A DNA stretch of 64,000 bases. Origin: Przewalskia tangutica. Lineage: Eukaryota > Streptophyta > Magnoliopsida > Solanales > Solanaceae. Position numbers and translations under genes: made by a program. Positions within the stretch are counted from its first letter, which is position 1. Every line of letters starts with the position of its first letter. Positions 44,889 to 57,745 of the stretch are shown in pieces. Under the pieces are notes generated by a model. It saw only the letters and a list, made by a program, of their open reading frames with translations, searched no databases and was not told the DNA's origin. The stretch is from contig CM056731.1 of NCBI GenBank assembly GCA_029844215.1, positions 81,426,992-81,490,991 of the forward strand, in the 5' to 3' direction.

Positions 44889-47800
44889 ATACCAAAAGAT
44901 AAGCCTCCGAAGAAATAGAGCTTCCCAAATGCAGAACTGTGATCCTAAGAGCGAGGAACAACAACTGGTGTACCTCTACCTGCGGCATGAACGCAACCCC
45001 CCGAAGGAGTCGATCTGACAACAGTACAGTATGTGGCGAAAATACGGTAATGAAATCATAACAGTCTATATAAAGCAGGAGACATGTATAATAGAAAAAC
45101 TACAGTACACAACATATAAGCAGTCATGTCAAGTGAGGGACTCACGCCCTCAAAGTCATCACTCAAATATAACCATTGGTCTCACGCCCACAATATCAAT
45201 CATGCCCATGGAATTCCTTCCTCACTGCCGGCAGTCTATGATATAACAACACCAAGGAGTACACATAAACACCAGGTCCTACCTGTGTCATAAGAACCGT
45301 ACGGGGCAAGTACGAAGGCATAGCTACGTAACCAACTGCGCATCATCCATCGACGGCAAGTACGAAAGCCAACTACGGATACCTACCGTACGCAACACTA
45401 TATAAGCGTATCACGAAGGCGACACGGGGCAAGTCTGAAGGCCACTACGGATACCACATGCGCCACGTAGTTGGCGGGCAAGTCTGAATACCAACTACCG
45501 ATACCAAGCGTAATCACGAGACTTCGCCCTGGCGAGCAGGGGCAAGTGCGAAGGCTAACTACCAGATACCTCTGCGTCATGCCAATGACGGGGCAAATCT
45601 GAAACCAACTACCAGATACCAAGCCGTATCAGTAAACCTCATGGAGGGCTAGTCCATAGAACAACAATCCTAATGGAACCATATCCGTGGGCCACCCAAC
45701 GTGTCAGTAGGTCCAAGGATATAATAAGATAACCGACGCTCCATCGAGAGACGTGGTAGCATAGAAATACAATACTTGCACAACAAAGGCTATCACAAGT
45801 AAACATAGGAAAGTTACTCACACTCAAGGTACTTTCATTTCATGTCAACAAATCCGGGTTTTAACCCCAAAGTACTACATACTTCAACTCTCTTAAAAAG
45901 AACCCTTTTTAAGTACAAAATCACGCGATACTAATACCCGTAGTATCATTCATAGAGTAACTATCATTTTAAGTAAATCAAAACAACATCATGCCTTCCT
46001 TTAAAACAAAGACACTTCTCTTTTTTAAAGTCAAGTAGCAATATACGTTTTAAACCAATTGTGTTACTCTTTTCAAAACAAGTAACCTATACCTTTAAAT
46101 CAAGTTACTTCTCCTTTCCAAAATCAAGTTGTTTATAAGTCAAGTCTCTTTACTTTCAAAAATCAGTCTCATAATCTTTAAATCATATCTCATATCTTTT
46201 AAGGAAACCAACCTCCAACTTTTAAAATGTCAAGTTATCATTTTAAATCCAATAATAAAACCCTTCTTTTGTTTTCATAAAGTCGTTATAACTAACTTCC
46301 CATAAAGCTATTATAACACTTTATGTTTTAAACCAATCAAGGACAACTATTCTCTTTTTCCGAAATCAAGATAACTTTATTCTTTAAAAGACCAAGCACT
46401 CATTACTCACGAATGAGGTTTTACAACTTTTTAACATAATTGAAGTCCTTAATATTTCATAACAAGTCACTTAGCTTTAGAATCAAGTCAAGGACACAAA
46501 AGGAAAATCAAACTCCTTTAACACACGTGCGTCTACATCACTATATATATTTCACAAATATCATGCTCAAGAGAATAGGAAGAATCACATACCTCTTCGG
46601 GTTAATCCACAAGCCAAGTCGAGTATGCCGCGCATAGGCAATCCACCTATAATAACCACAACACATCTATCAACTTCTAGTTCTCTTCATATAATATTCT
46701 AAGTATACAGTTCCTTATTCTACGGAAAATTGGGCAGCACCGCCCCACCCCCCCCCCCCCCCCGCAAACACATAAATACCCTCCTATCAAGGCCCTCTAC
46801 CAAGCCAACAACTCCAAGGGGATTACACGTCTAATCGGACGTGTACAATTCTGCCCCACAATATTACTACATAAGTCTACTGTAAATACAGTCCAATGTA
46901 AATACAGTTCAATTCTTTTTAATCATCCTTCCAATATATCTTATACTCAATTCTAAACTACTACAACATGTAATCTCCAATTACAATAGGGGGACATAGG
47001 TAATTACCTCGATAAGCCCAAAATTATCCAAGATTATAAGTCGATCCTGAGCAACGTTTAGCTCCAAATCCTTACGCTCCAATCCGCTACAAGCGACCCT
47101 TAGAAGTTTCTAAACAACTTCTCTTAACACTTCATCCAAGCTATGAAGATTTTTCTAGGGTTTCATTTTGCGACTATTGGAATAAAGTAGTATTTTCGGG
47201 CTCTTATGTTGGGATTACTTTAGAATAATACTAGGGATACAAGACTAAGGTATTTGGGATAACAAAAACACTTGAAGAAATTTTTCCATAAGGGGTTAGC
47301 CGAGACTCTGAAGGAAGGGAGGGAGAATTTGCCTTGGAAATTATTTCAAGTGTGGGATGAATAAGTCTTGCACTTAAGGGGGGTATTTATAGAGAAATCA
47401 AAGTCCAAGATCAAGGCAAGTGTGTGGTGTAGATTGGGGACATGTGTGTATGGGTTCTACCAACCATATGTCCACCACAAAATTGAGACATGTGGCTAGC
47501 CACATGTCTCCCTAAAACGTCCAAGGGACCACTTGGTACACCTAAATCGGACACATGGCAACATGGGGGTGCCATGTGTCACCCTCCTACTCGTCCAAAA
47601 TATTTCATCTTCCGAAATTATCCGCAATGCCAAAAATCCAAAAATAAAGTGGGCCCCACAAAACCGTAAATTTCTCCCGTGGGCCCCACGTGACCAATTT
47701 CCGGAAATAAAATTCCATAATCCTCTAATATTCCAAAAATTCCGAATACCAAATCTGGGAATCCAATTCCCATTAACAAACCTTTTTCCTTCACAAAATC

Positions 47801-47907
47801 CGAAAACTTTTCCGTCGAAAAATCACATCTTTCTTGTTTTCCAATTTAATGTTGAATTCTCGTATGTACGTCCTCATATACATACCCTGGAACTACGGGG
47901 TGTAACA

Positions 47908-47912
47908 CACAC
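47908..47912. repeat. Target-site duplication CACAC, right copy (element M)
   Basis: Exact match to 15410-15414. LINE ORF1 resumes at 47913. Confidence 0.92.
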
Positions 47913-48148
47913 CATCTGACCCGCAATCTCCTCTAGATGTGGGAACTTGTAGGAGTACTAAGAAAGAGCTTATCCACTCAACACGTTGCATAAACTTTGA
48001 GCGCGGAGAACATAGCCTAGTTGGGACCCCTGCCTTGGCTTCTAACAACAAGGAAGAGGGATGGAAAGAAGTTATTTCAAGAAATAATATCAGTTTGGCG
48101 AAAAATGCGAAGCGTGGAGGTGCTACTAAATCCTCCATTGTTTCCTAA
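47913..48148 (+). pseudogene. LINE ORF1, last segment
   Basis: The single base left over at 15414 and the first two bases here complete a codon, and the frame then stays open to TAA at 48146-48148. The product is the C-terminal tail of ORF1, hydrophilic and Lys/Ser/Asn-rich, with no recognised domain. The stop overlaps the ORF2 start by one base (TAATG). Confidence 0.82.
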
Positions 48149-51100
48149 TGAAAATTCTTTGTTGGAATGTCCGAGGTCTTTGCGGACAGAGGGATAGGGC
48201 AGCCACACAAACTCTTGTGTGTAGGCTAGCAAAACAACATGATGTGGCATTGGTTTTCCTAATAGAAACTAAATTCAACCGAATACAGATGGACTCTTTT
48301 ACTTCTCAAAGATTCCTTGCTTGGAAATTTTGCTCCAACATAGATTTCATTGATGGCGGAAGAATGCTAGTACTATGGGACCCCTCCAGAGTTAGTTGTG
48401 ATGTTCTTGGAATGGACTCTCAACATATCCATGTCCAAGCACGTTGTAACATATCTCAAGTGTCCTTTCTTACTACATTTGTGTATCCGGTCTATAGCAT
48501 TCCGGAAAGAAGGAAACTATGGCATCATCTCACTCACATGGGCACTGGTATTGTCATGCCTTGGATGATCATTGGAGACTTTAATACTTATTTCTACCCT
48601 CAACACAAGGCCGGTGGTCCTCCACTCACGCCTTATGCACTTAGGGACCTCGGGGAATTCAGAATTTCTCACGGACTTGATGACACTCCTTCTACGGGTT
48701 CCTTCTACACTTGGACGAATGGCTCAATTTGGTCCAAGTTAGATAGAGTGTTAATGAATCAACATTGGAGTGACTTGAACCTAGAATGCTCAGCCAACTT
48801 TTTGCCTATGGAACCAGTCTCGGACCATTGCCCCATGATTGCTTCGGTAATCGCATCTTGTAGTATTGGGAAACGACCTTTCAAGTTTATGAACATGTGG
48901 CTATCACACCCCGCCTTTGAGAACATCCTAACTTCATGCTGGATACAGCGTGTCTTTGGAACTGCCCAATTCACATTGGTCACAAAATTGAAGTCGTTAA
49001 AGAAGCCATTGCGGGATTTAAACTTTAGTGAATTCGGGAGTATTGAACAAAGAGCAAATGCGGCTAACATGTAATTTAAGGAAGCTATAAATGAGCATAT
49101 GGAGAATCCCTTTGATGAAAATTTAAAAGCCAAGGTCAAGTCCTTAAGAGCTAAAGCCAATCACCTCCTTGAATCCGAGAGACACTTCTTAAGACAAAAG
49201 GCGAGACAAAAACATTTGATTGGAAGTGATAGGTGCTCCAAATACTTCCATAGCTTGATCAAGAGAAGCAATGTTAAGAACTCAATTACTTATCTTGTAA
49301 AGGACAACGGTAATACCACAACATCTCCCGGTGAAGTAATAGGCATGCTTGTTGAGTTCTATAAAGGACTTCTTAGCTCCTCTCGACCCGCAACAAACAT
49401 CGATCTTGCAGTTCTTGATTGTGGTCCGAAACTAGGGGAGGAGGATGGCTCATTCCTTTTACATCCTGTCTCCCCAAAGGAGGTTTGGGATGCTCTCTCC
49501 GATATTGGCAACGACAAAGCACCTGGCCCATATGGTTTTTCAGCCTCCTTCTTGAAGAAAAGATGGAGGGATGTGGGACATGATGTAGTAAGGAGTATAC
49601 AAGAATTCTTCTCTTCCGGTGTGCTTTTGAAGCAAGTGAACCATACAATACTCACCCTTCTACCCAAAACAGATCGGGACCCCAAGGTGAGCGACTTTAG
49701 ACCTATTGGATTGACAAATGTGGTCTACAAGATCATTACATAAGATCCTAGCTAACCGGATGGCAAGGTTTCTTCCTACACTAGTTGATAAATGCCAAGG
49801 TGCTTTTGTGAAAGAAAGAAACATGGTTGATAATGTCTTCATTGCACAAGAACTCGTGAGAGGCTATAATAGAACTAGAGTATCGCCAAGGTGTATGCTT
49901 ATGGTGGACCTTCGTAAAGCTTTTGACACAGTCTCCTGGAATTACCTCGAATCAGTACTAAGAGGTCTCAAGTTCCCAGACAGATTTGTTAGATGGATTA
50001 TGGAATGTGTAAGCTCAACTTCTTTCTCTCTTTCAATCAATAGAGATTTGTATGGCTATTTTGCGGGTAAACGCGGCTTGAGGCAAGGTGATCATATGTC
50101 TCTTATGCTCTTTATCCTATGCATTGAATACCTTTCAAGATTGCTCAAGCTTAAAACTTCGGACAAAGCCCTTTCTTTTCATCCAAAGTGCAAGAGACTA
50201 GGCATCTCTCATCTTGCCTTTGCGGATGATCTTATGTTTTTTGCCAAAGGGGATTTATCTTCGGTTGGTGTTCTTATGGATTGTCTTGAGGATTTGGAGG
50301 CGGCTTCTGGCCTCACACTTAACCCGTCAAAATCATCCATCTACATTGCGGGAGTGCAAGGTTCAATCCGCGACTTGATCTTGGCAAGAGTTGGCTGCCC
50401 TTTAGGAGTCTTTCCCGTACGGTACTTAGGGGTCCCTTTGTCTCCAATTTCTATCTCGGTGGATCAGTTTGCCCCTTTCACTAGTGCAATCTCGGGTTAC
50501 ATTCAGAAATGGGGACATCACTCACTCTCCTATGCGGGTAAGTTGGAACTAATCAGATCGGTTGTTTAGGGGGTCGAGAGCTTTTGGTTTCGAGCTCTAC
50601 CTATTAGCTCTTCAGTGCTCAACAAGGTTCGCTCTGCTTGCATCCAGTTCTTATGGGGTGGCAAGCCACCAAGAGTCGCTTGGGATGAAATTTGTGTGCC
50701 TCAATCTGAAGGAGGCTTAGGCCTCATGGACATCAAAGTATGGAATCACGCCTTACTCTCTCGGACCATTTGGCATGCTCACACTAAGGCGGATACACTA
50801 TGGGTTCAATGGATTAATAGATATTACTTGAGAAATCAATCCATTTGGGATTATGAGGTACGCACTATAGATTCCCCTTTATTCAAGAAGCTTTGTTGCA
50901 TCTGTGACACTTTTATAAGCATCTTTGGGAATCAAGGAAACACTATTGCCGGCTTGGAGAAGTGTTGCATCAATGGGAGATTTGATTCGGGTCTTGTGTA
51001 TGATGTCTTGCGCACCCCGCGAGAACATAAGCTTTGGATGTCTCAAATTTGGAAATGTTACATTCCTCCTAAATTCTCATTCACGGTTTGGCTCTCTTGT

Positions 51101-51508
51101 AGGAAGTGTCTTGCTACCAAAGACACTCTCTCCTTCCTAAACTTGGAAGACAAGACTTGCGGATTCTGCAAGCATGCCAATGAGACAAGGGCTCATCTCT
51201 TCTTTTCTTGCCCCTTCACTCACAGGATTTGGAAGCACACAAAAGAATGGTTGGGAATTAGAAGAGAAATGACAACAATTGAAAGCGCACTCAAGTGGAT
51301 CAATAAAGAGCACCGCGGGACTAGCATTCGATCCAAAGCCATCCTACTTGCCTTTTGCATAGTGGTATATGAGATTTGGAGAACAAGAAATGAATTGTTA
51401 TTTGCGGGCACCAGCTCAACAGCGGATGAGGTTGTGGCAAAAGTTAAAACAACAACCTATAGAGTTCTTTATGATTTAATCCCTTCTTGTAACGTCACCT
51501 CTGAGTGA
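48148..51508 (+). pseudogene. LINE ORF2: endonuclease, reverse transcriptase, zf-RVT
   Basis: ORF2 nicks the target DNA and primes reverse transcription there. Endonuclease (48148 to ~48850): N7 in WNVRG, E40 in LIETK, D144/N146 in GDFN, and SDHCP at 225-229 are present. Reverse transcriptase (about 49670-50560): DFRPIGLTNV, LMVDLRKAFDTVSW (motif A), RQGDHMS (motif B, usually RQGDPLS) and FADDLMFF (motif C). The zf-RVT region (about 51020-51260) has CGFCKHANETRAHLFFSC. The copy is broken by TAA at 49072-49074, a one-base shift near 49740 just after the VVYKI motif, and TAG at 50567-50569 (probably CAG before). The final TGA is at 51506-51508. No RNase H domain is seen. Confidence 0.93.
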
Positions 51509-51603
51509 TCGCTCTTTCCCTTATTCTTTTCTTGCTTTATGTTACGTTGAAGTTTGAGAACCCTCAATGATTGATTGTAGTTACCAGTTTCTTTCTTAGT
51601 AAT
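51509..51603 (+). other. LINE 3' UTR remnant
   Basis: 95 bases with no poly(A), interrupted by LTR R1. The rest of the 3' UTR, if present, is beyond the window. Confidence 0.6.
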
Positions 51604-54024
51604 TGTTATACCCCGTATTTCCAGAGTATGTACGTGAGGGCGTACGTATAAAAATTTAAGCCTTAAAGTTAGGCTAGGACCGAAATTTTGTGCACACCAC
51701 ACGAAAAGAATCGTTTTCCGACAAAACGTTTTACCAAACTTGCGAAGGGAAAATTCCGGCTATGTCATTTTTAATTTTTGCGGATTTTTTCCGAGAGACG
51801 AAATATTTTGGACTAACGAGAGGGCGACACTTGTCACCCTCAAGTTGGTTGATGTGGGGCGGCTTTTGGACGAATTGGAAGTCAAAGAGTTGGTAGGATA
51901 TTTGTGATATTTTTGTGTGGTAGTTGGATAAGGTACACATGGATGAATCCTCACCCTACACTTGCCTACCACTTGGCTAGATCTTGGCCCTTGGTTGTCC
52001 TATAAATACCCCCCTTACTTGAAGGTTTTCTTCATCTCTTAAATCATTCTAAGTCTTGAAATCCCTTCCCCCCTCTCTTGAGAGCTCTAGCCGAGAGCAC
52101 CCCTCCCCCTATTGAGAAGGCCCTTGGCCGAGGGGTACACCCCCCTCCTAGTGGTGCTAGCCGAGGGGTACCCCCCCCCTACCTTGAGTTATTTTCGTAA
52201 AATACACCCCCCCTCTTGGTAGAAATACTCTCAAGTATTACTATTCCAAAATACCTTGGCCCAAATACCTTGTAGTATTCCAAGGTTACACTTATACTAA
52301 AAGCCCAGAAATACTATTATACTTCCCTTCAGTCACTAAACGAAACCCTAAGGAAAATCTTCACGGTTGGTTGAAGTATTAGGAAGAAGTTTTGTAGAAC
52401 TTCTAAGGGTTGTTTGGAGCGGGTTGGAGCACCCGGAGTAGGAGCTAAACGTTGCTCAGGATCGACATTAAACTTGGATAATTTTGGGCTTACCGAGGTA
52501 AATAATCCTATCCTTCTATTGTAATTGGAAATTACATACTGTAGTTGTATAGAAATGAATATAAGATTCATAGAAGAGAATTGAACTGTAATAGAAGGAT
52601 ATTACAGAATAGACTTGAACTGGAATCACATCAGAAGAATATTCTACAAGAGTAGTCTAGGCATTGATAGACTTGTATAACCCTTATAGGTTGATTGATC
52701 TGCGAGTAGCATGTACTACTTGAAAGGTGGACGAGGCTAGCCGGGTTATAGCCGTGGAGCGTTTTGCTAATAGTCGATAATCGTCGCGAGGTATGTGATC
52801 CTTCCTATCCTCTTGAGCATGATATTTTAAGGGAATATATATATAGTACGGTAGACGTACGTGTGTTAACTGAACGTAGTTGTACGGCAATGTCTTTTGA
52901 CTTAAGCCTGAATAATAAGAATCTGGAAGTATTTTAAGGGAATATATATATAGTACGGTAGACGTACGTGTGTTAACTGAATGTAGTTTTACGGCAATGT
53001 CTTTTGACTTAAGCCTGAATAATAAGAATCTTGAAGTATTTCAAAAGAATTAAGAATCCTTTTTGAAAGAAGAATAATACTTGGTTTGAAAGCTTAAGAG
53101 TTATACTAGCTTTATGGGAAGTTAGGTATAACGACTTAAGAGAGATAAAAAGAATGGTTTATTGATTTTAAGAAGTTAAGAGACTTGATCTTAAAAGATA
53201 AGAGACTTGACTTAATTGAATTAATATGAATTTTGTTAAAAAGTGTGAAACCTCATTCGTGAGTAAGGAGTACTTGGTGTTTAAAAGGAATAATGTTTTA
53301 CTGATTTCGAAAATCAGAATAAGTATCGAACAAACCACTGCAGCGCTAATAAAGGGAAATGTATTGAATAATTAAGTATTATTAAAACCAGTGGAAACCT
53401 CCATCTGCATATAAGCTAAGATGAGACAAAATGATATTACATTTCCTAGATCATGGCTGCTTAAATAAGATTGATTATGAACAAGAATAACCTACTCACA
53501 TATAAGGCATATGTATCTCAAATTGTTTTAAAGGAGAATTATATCATTAAGTGATTAAAATTATGAACTACGAAACCTTTCGAAAATGAGAAACTTAAGC
53601 ATTTGGAATTAGGCAAACTTGAACGTTTGGAAAATAATGTTGTTACTTGATTTACTAAGGGAAGTGTTTTGGTTTACTTAAAAGGATAGTCACTCTATTT
53701 TTATACTACGGGTATTGTGTGACTTTTTGAAAGAAATGAACCTTTTAAAAGAGTTAATGTATGAAGTACTTTGGGGATAAAAACCCGAAATTGTTAACAT
53801 AAAGTAGAAAGTATCTTGTGTGAATAACTTGATTGTGTTGGTTTGTGATAGCCTTGTAATACTTTCTTGTTGATTTGATAAGTAAACATGTTAGGATGCT
53901 ACGTGTGTTAGTATCTGGTGATGTTTGTGTAAAGGGGTTTCCCTTGTTGTGCTTATGTTGTTTAACGATAAGCTGTTATGTTATTATATCACCTACCCCC
54001 TTGACTTGTTATACCGAGGGCTTG
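51604..54024 (+). repeat. LTR R1, first piece
   Basis: Starts TGTTATACCCCGTATTTCCA after GTAAT in the LINE 3' UTR. Palindrome GAGGGCGACA-CT-TGTCACCCTC (51820-51841, one mismatch) and TATAAATA (52001-52008). A 107-bp unit is duplicated at 52825-53040. Cut by element Q at 54025; continues at 63567. Confidence 0.88.
52825..53040. repeat. 107-bp tandem duplication in LTR R1
   Basis: TTTTAAGGG at 52825 and 52932 starts two near-identical units with TATATATATAG, ACGTACGTGTGTTAACTGAA and TACGGCAATGTC. Confidence 0.88.
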
Positions 54025-57000
54025 TGTTATACCCCGTATTTCCAGAGTATGTACGCAGGAACGTACGTAGGAAATTTCGAACTTCAAGTAGGCTTGGCCG
54101 ATTTAATTTTGTGCACAACACCCGGTTAGAGTCGTTTTCGTGAAACGTTTTCCACGACTTTCGTAGGGAATTTCCGGCTATGTCATTTTTAATTTTTGCG
54201 GATTTTTCCGAGAGACGAAACATTTTGGACCAACAAGAGGGCGCCACTTGGCACCCTCCAATTGGTGGCTTGAAATCGTCCAACTTGGACGAAATGGACA
54301 AGGTAAGGCACGTTTTTTGTGCCTTGACAAAGTCAAGGGTAGGTAGGATATTTGTGTTTGGTAAATCCTAGCCCTACACTTGCCTAACACATGGATTGAT
54401 CTTGGCCTTTGGTTGGCCATCCCTTGACCTATAAATACCCTCTCCCTTTGATGAATTCTTCATCCTTTCCACAAATCTTTAAGTGTTAAACTCTCGCGCT
54501 CCCTTGTTGTGTTTTCGTCCCCCTTTGTGAGGCTTAGCCGAGAGCACCCTTCCCTTGGCGAGAGTACCCTCCCCTAGTGGGGTAGTAGAGGTATACACCA
54601 CTCCTTGGGTGCTAGCCGTGGGGTACCACTGCCTAGTTGTTTTCATATAATACCCCCCTCTCTTGGTAGAAATACTCTCAAAAGTATTGTTATAATGCCC
54701 AAATTACCTTAGTCGTATACCTTGTAGTATTCTAAGGTTATACCTATACAAAAAGCCCAGAAATACTATTATACTTCCCGTCTGTCACAAAACCGAAACC
54801 CTAAGGAAAATCTTCACCCGTAGTTGAAGTCATAAGTAGAAGTTGGTTAGAACTTCTAAGGGTTGTTTGGAGCGGGTCGGAGCGCACGGAGTAGGAGCTA
54901 AACCTTGCTCAGGACCGACATTTAAACTCGGATAATTATGGGCTTATCGAGGTAAATATCTTGTCCCTCTATTGTAATTGGAAATTACATGATTGTTAGA
55001 CTATATAGTTAAAGTATACTATATATTTAGAACTGAACGTAGTTATCGGCAATGTCTTTTGACTTAAGCCTGAATTTAAAGAAGATTACTGAACTGTAAT
55101 TACTTAGGGCTGTATTACAGTAGACTTGTGAAGTAGTACCGTGGAGTAGAATTGTACCCGTTAGGGTTAGATGTATAACCCCCCCGGTTGGCTTGGTAGC
55201 CGGCCTCGATAGAGGAGGAGATTTCTGTTGTTGCGGAGAGTCTGCCGAATTTTCTGTAGAATGTTCTACGAAGGGATCTAAATGTTAATAAGCGCCTTGT
55301 GGCCTTATAGGTTGAAGTACTACGTATGGCGCGATCGCGGCTAAGGAGTAGAGCGGTTTGAAGTACTTGGAGCGTTTTGCTATTAGTCGATACTCGTCGC
55401 GAGGTATGTGAACCTCTTCCTATCTCTTCTAGCATGATATGTGTGAACTATGTAAATGCGGTAGACGTACATGTGCTAAATGTATTTGATTGGTTTAAAA
55501 CATAAAGTGTTATAACGACTTTATGGGAAGTTGGTTATAACGACTTTATGTTGGTAAGAAAATACTTGTGGTTTTAAAAGGTAGCGATTTGAACTATAAG
55601 CGGCGTGTTATGTGTTAATAAAGAACTTGAAGTATTTCAAAAGATTTTTGAATCATTTGAAAGAAGAAGTAATACTTGATTTGTTTTGAAAACTTAAGAG
55701 TTATGCTAGCTTTATGGAAAGTTAGGTATAACGTCTTAAGAATGTTTCTTGATTTTGGAAATCGAATGTGTATCGACAAACCAACTGCGGCGTTTATAAG
55801 AGGAAATGTTTTTAATAATTAAGTATTATTAAAACCAGTAGAAACTTCCATCTGCATAGAAGCTAAGATGAGACAAAATGATATTTCTAGATCATGGTCT
55901 TTGTAATAAGATTGTTATAAACAAGAATATCCTACTCACATATAAGACTTATGTTTCTCAGATAGTTTAAAGGAGAATTATATTCTTAAATGAATAAGAC
56001 TATGAACTACGAAACCTTTCTAAAATGAGAAACTTGAACATTGGAAATTAGGCAAACTTGATCATTGGAAAAGAATGTTGCTACTTGATTTTACAAAGAG
56101 AAGTAATTGATTTACTTTAAAAGGATAGTCACTCTATTTTATACTACGGGTATTGTGTGACATTGTGAAAGTAACGTATCTTTTAAAGAGTTAATGCATG
56201 AAGTACTTTGGGGATAAAACCCCGAACTTGTTGGCATATAGTAAAAAGTACCTTGTGTGTATAACTTGATTGTGTTGGTTTGTGATAGCCTGGTAATACT
56301 TTCTTGATTGATTGATAAGTAAACATGCTAGGATGCTACGTGTGTTAGTATCTTGTGATGTTGTGTAAAGGGGTTTCCTTTGTTGTGCTTATGTTGCTTA
56401 ACGATAAGCTATTGTGTTAGTATTTTACATCACTCATCTCTTGAGATGATTCCGGGGGTTAAGCTGCCCTCCGATGCGGGGTAGACTCAGGCGGGTCGAT
56501 GGACCTATGATTCGAGAATACCTCATGCAGGTCCCAGGGGCCTATGCGGAGCTACGAGAGTTCCAGGTTAGTGTGCGTCCTTTATGGGCATGCGGTCCAC
56601 GTGGCCATGCGGACTGCGAAGTCGGGGCGATCTTGGGAGTAGCTACCCTCGATGCGGGAATACCTCATGCGGGCGATGAGATTGGCCTATGCGGGCTGCG
56701 GGAGTTCCGGGTTGAGCAGCGTACATTGATCTGCGGGCAAGTGGCGGCTTTGATCATGTGACGGTCTAGTCGAATCTTATGATCTGATTCATGACCTTGT
56801 TGGTGCGTGGGTTTTTAGTAGTCGGCTATGCCTTCGTACTTACCGTCTGCATTTTATTATGACACAGGTGGGACACGGTGTTCATGTGTTCCTTGGTGCT
56901 TTTATATCATGCATGGCGGTGAGGAAGGTATTCCACGGGCATGATTGATGTTGTGGGCACGAGACCCATTGTTATACTTGAGTGATGACTTGAGGCGTGA

Positions 57001-57541
57001 GTCACGACTTGACATGGCTTGCTGTTGTAAATCGTAGTTTGGTTATCATACATGTCTCTGCTTTATATGATCGCTATGATTTCATTTACGGTATGTATTT
57101 TCATTTCACATACTAAATTTTTGTTATCGACCTCCTTGAGGGCTGCGTTCATGCCGCAGTTGAGGTACACGATCGTTGATCCTAGCTCTCGGTCACGATT
57201 TCAGCGTTGGGAAGCTCCGTTTCTCGGAGAGGCTTATCGATGGTATAGTCCACTGTCGTAGTAAGTGTTTACATTCGGGGTTTGGCGGGGCCACGTCGCC
57301 ATGGTTGTCATATCATTCGTAAGTGCAGTAATCTTGTTGTGGGCGGGGTTTGTAAAAGGATTAAAGCTCATGTTGAAAAAGTTGTCATTTTATATATCGA
57401 AGGCAAGTTTTTCTCAGATTATTGTTTCATATTTCATAATATGTCTTGTATCGTGTTATGTTCCGCTGATTACTCTGATGTTGTATCACTAGGGTGCCCG
57501 GGGTAAGGCACCAGTCACGGGCCCGGAATCGGGTCGTGACA
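54025..57541 (+). repeat. 5' LTR of Q
   Basis: 3517 bp. Promoter at 54237-54437, dyad at 55501-55550, irregular tandem slot rich in CCTATGCGG/GAATACCTCATGC at about 56465-56720. Ends GGGTCGTGACA. Confidence 0.9.
54237..54437 (+). promoter_or_regulatory. U3 promoter of the Q 5' LTR
   Basis: Palindrome GAGGGCGCCA-CT-TGGCACCCTC (54237-54258, one mismatch) and TATAAATA (54430-54437). The 3' LTR has a degraded palindrome at 60304-60325 and a TATA at 60494. Confidence 0.6.
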
Positions 57542-57545
57542 AAAG

Positions 57546-57557
57546 TGGTATCAGAGC
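57546..57557 (+). other. Primer-binding site of Q (initiator tRNA-Met)
   Basis: TGGTATCAGAGC followed by AGTTAATCCTCGG. Confidence 0.9.
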
Positions 57558-57745
57558 AGTTAATCCTCGGAAAGTGTCTGAGCCGTATCAGATGAAGTCT
57601 TGATTATCGGTGTGTTGTGCACCACACCAATGTCGAGGAGGCTATAGGGTATTTAGGATTGGTTTCTATTCTTCTCACTCTGAGATCGTGCCTTAGAGCT
57701 GTGTTGTAAGTTGGACCTTCTGACGTATTTCTTTCCCTTACCGTT

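Larger units (their letters stand above)
15415..47907 (-). mobile_element. Gag-only LTR retrotransposon M, with four nested insertions
   Basis: Minus-strand element bounded by CACAC. Its 3' LTR is in pieces at 15415-15987, 27374-27824 and 36595-38795. The internal region is 38796-41259 (2464 bp, gag only). The 5' LTR is 41260-41556 plus 44889-47907. Without insertions the LTRs are about 3.2 and 3.3 kb and the element about 9 kb. The guests are A2 (which carries P), N and solo LTR C. No pol motifs are seen. It has the best preserved gag of the window. Confidence 0.9.
41260..47907 (-). repeat. 5' LTR of M, split by solo LTR C
   Basis: Pieces 41260-41556 and 44889-47907 add to about 3.3 kb. It starts TGTTACACCCCGTAGTTCCA (minus) at 47907. 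TATAAATA is the complement of 47384-47391; E-box palindrome at 47565-47587; paired GTGGGCCCCAC at 47649-47659 and 47679-47689; dyad at 46276-46325; tandem slot at about 45295-45640. A C-run near 46750-46763 is much longer than in the 3' LTR (near 37650). Confidence 0.9.
3162..51603 (+). mobile_element. L1-like non-LTR retrotransposon (LINE), split by LTR elements
   Basis: An ORF1 with a DUF4283-like domain and a zinc knuckle is followed by an ORF2 with AP-type endonuclease, reverse transcriptase and zf-RVT, the standard order of plant L1 LINEs. Two LTR elements (5053-14847 and 15415-47907) sit inside ORF1. Removing them with one duplication copy each leaves about 6.1 kb, a usual length. The 5' limit is uncertain (a hairpin at 3162-3191 is the first LINE-like feature). 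The 3' limit is set by LTR R1 at 51604, and no poly(A) tail is visible. The copy is dead: ORF1 has a frameshift and a stop, ORF2 two stops and a frameshift. Confidence 0.9.
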
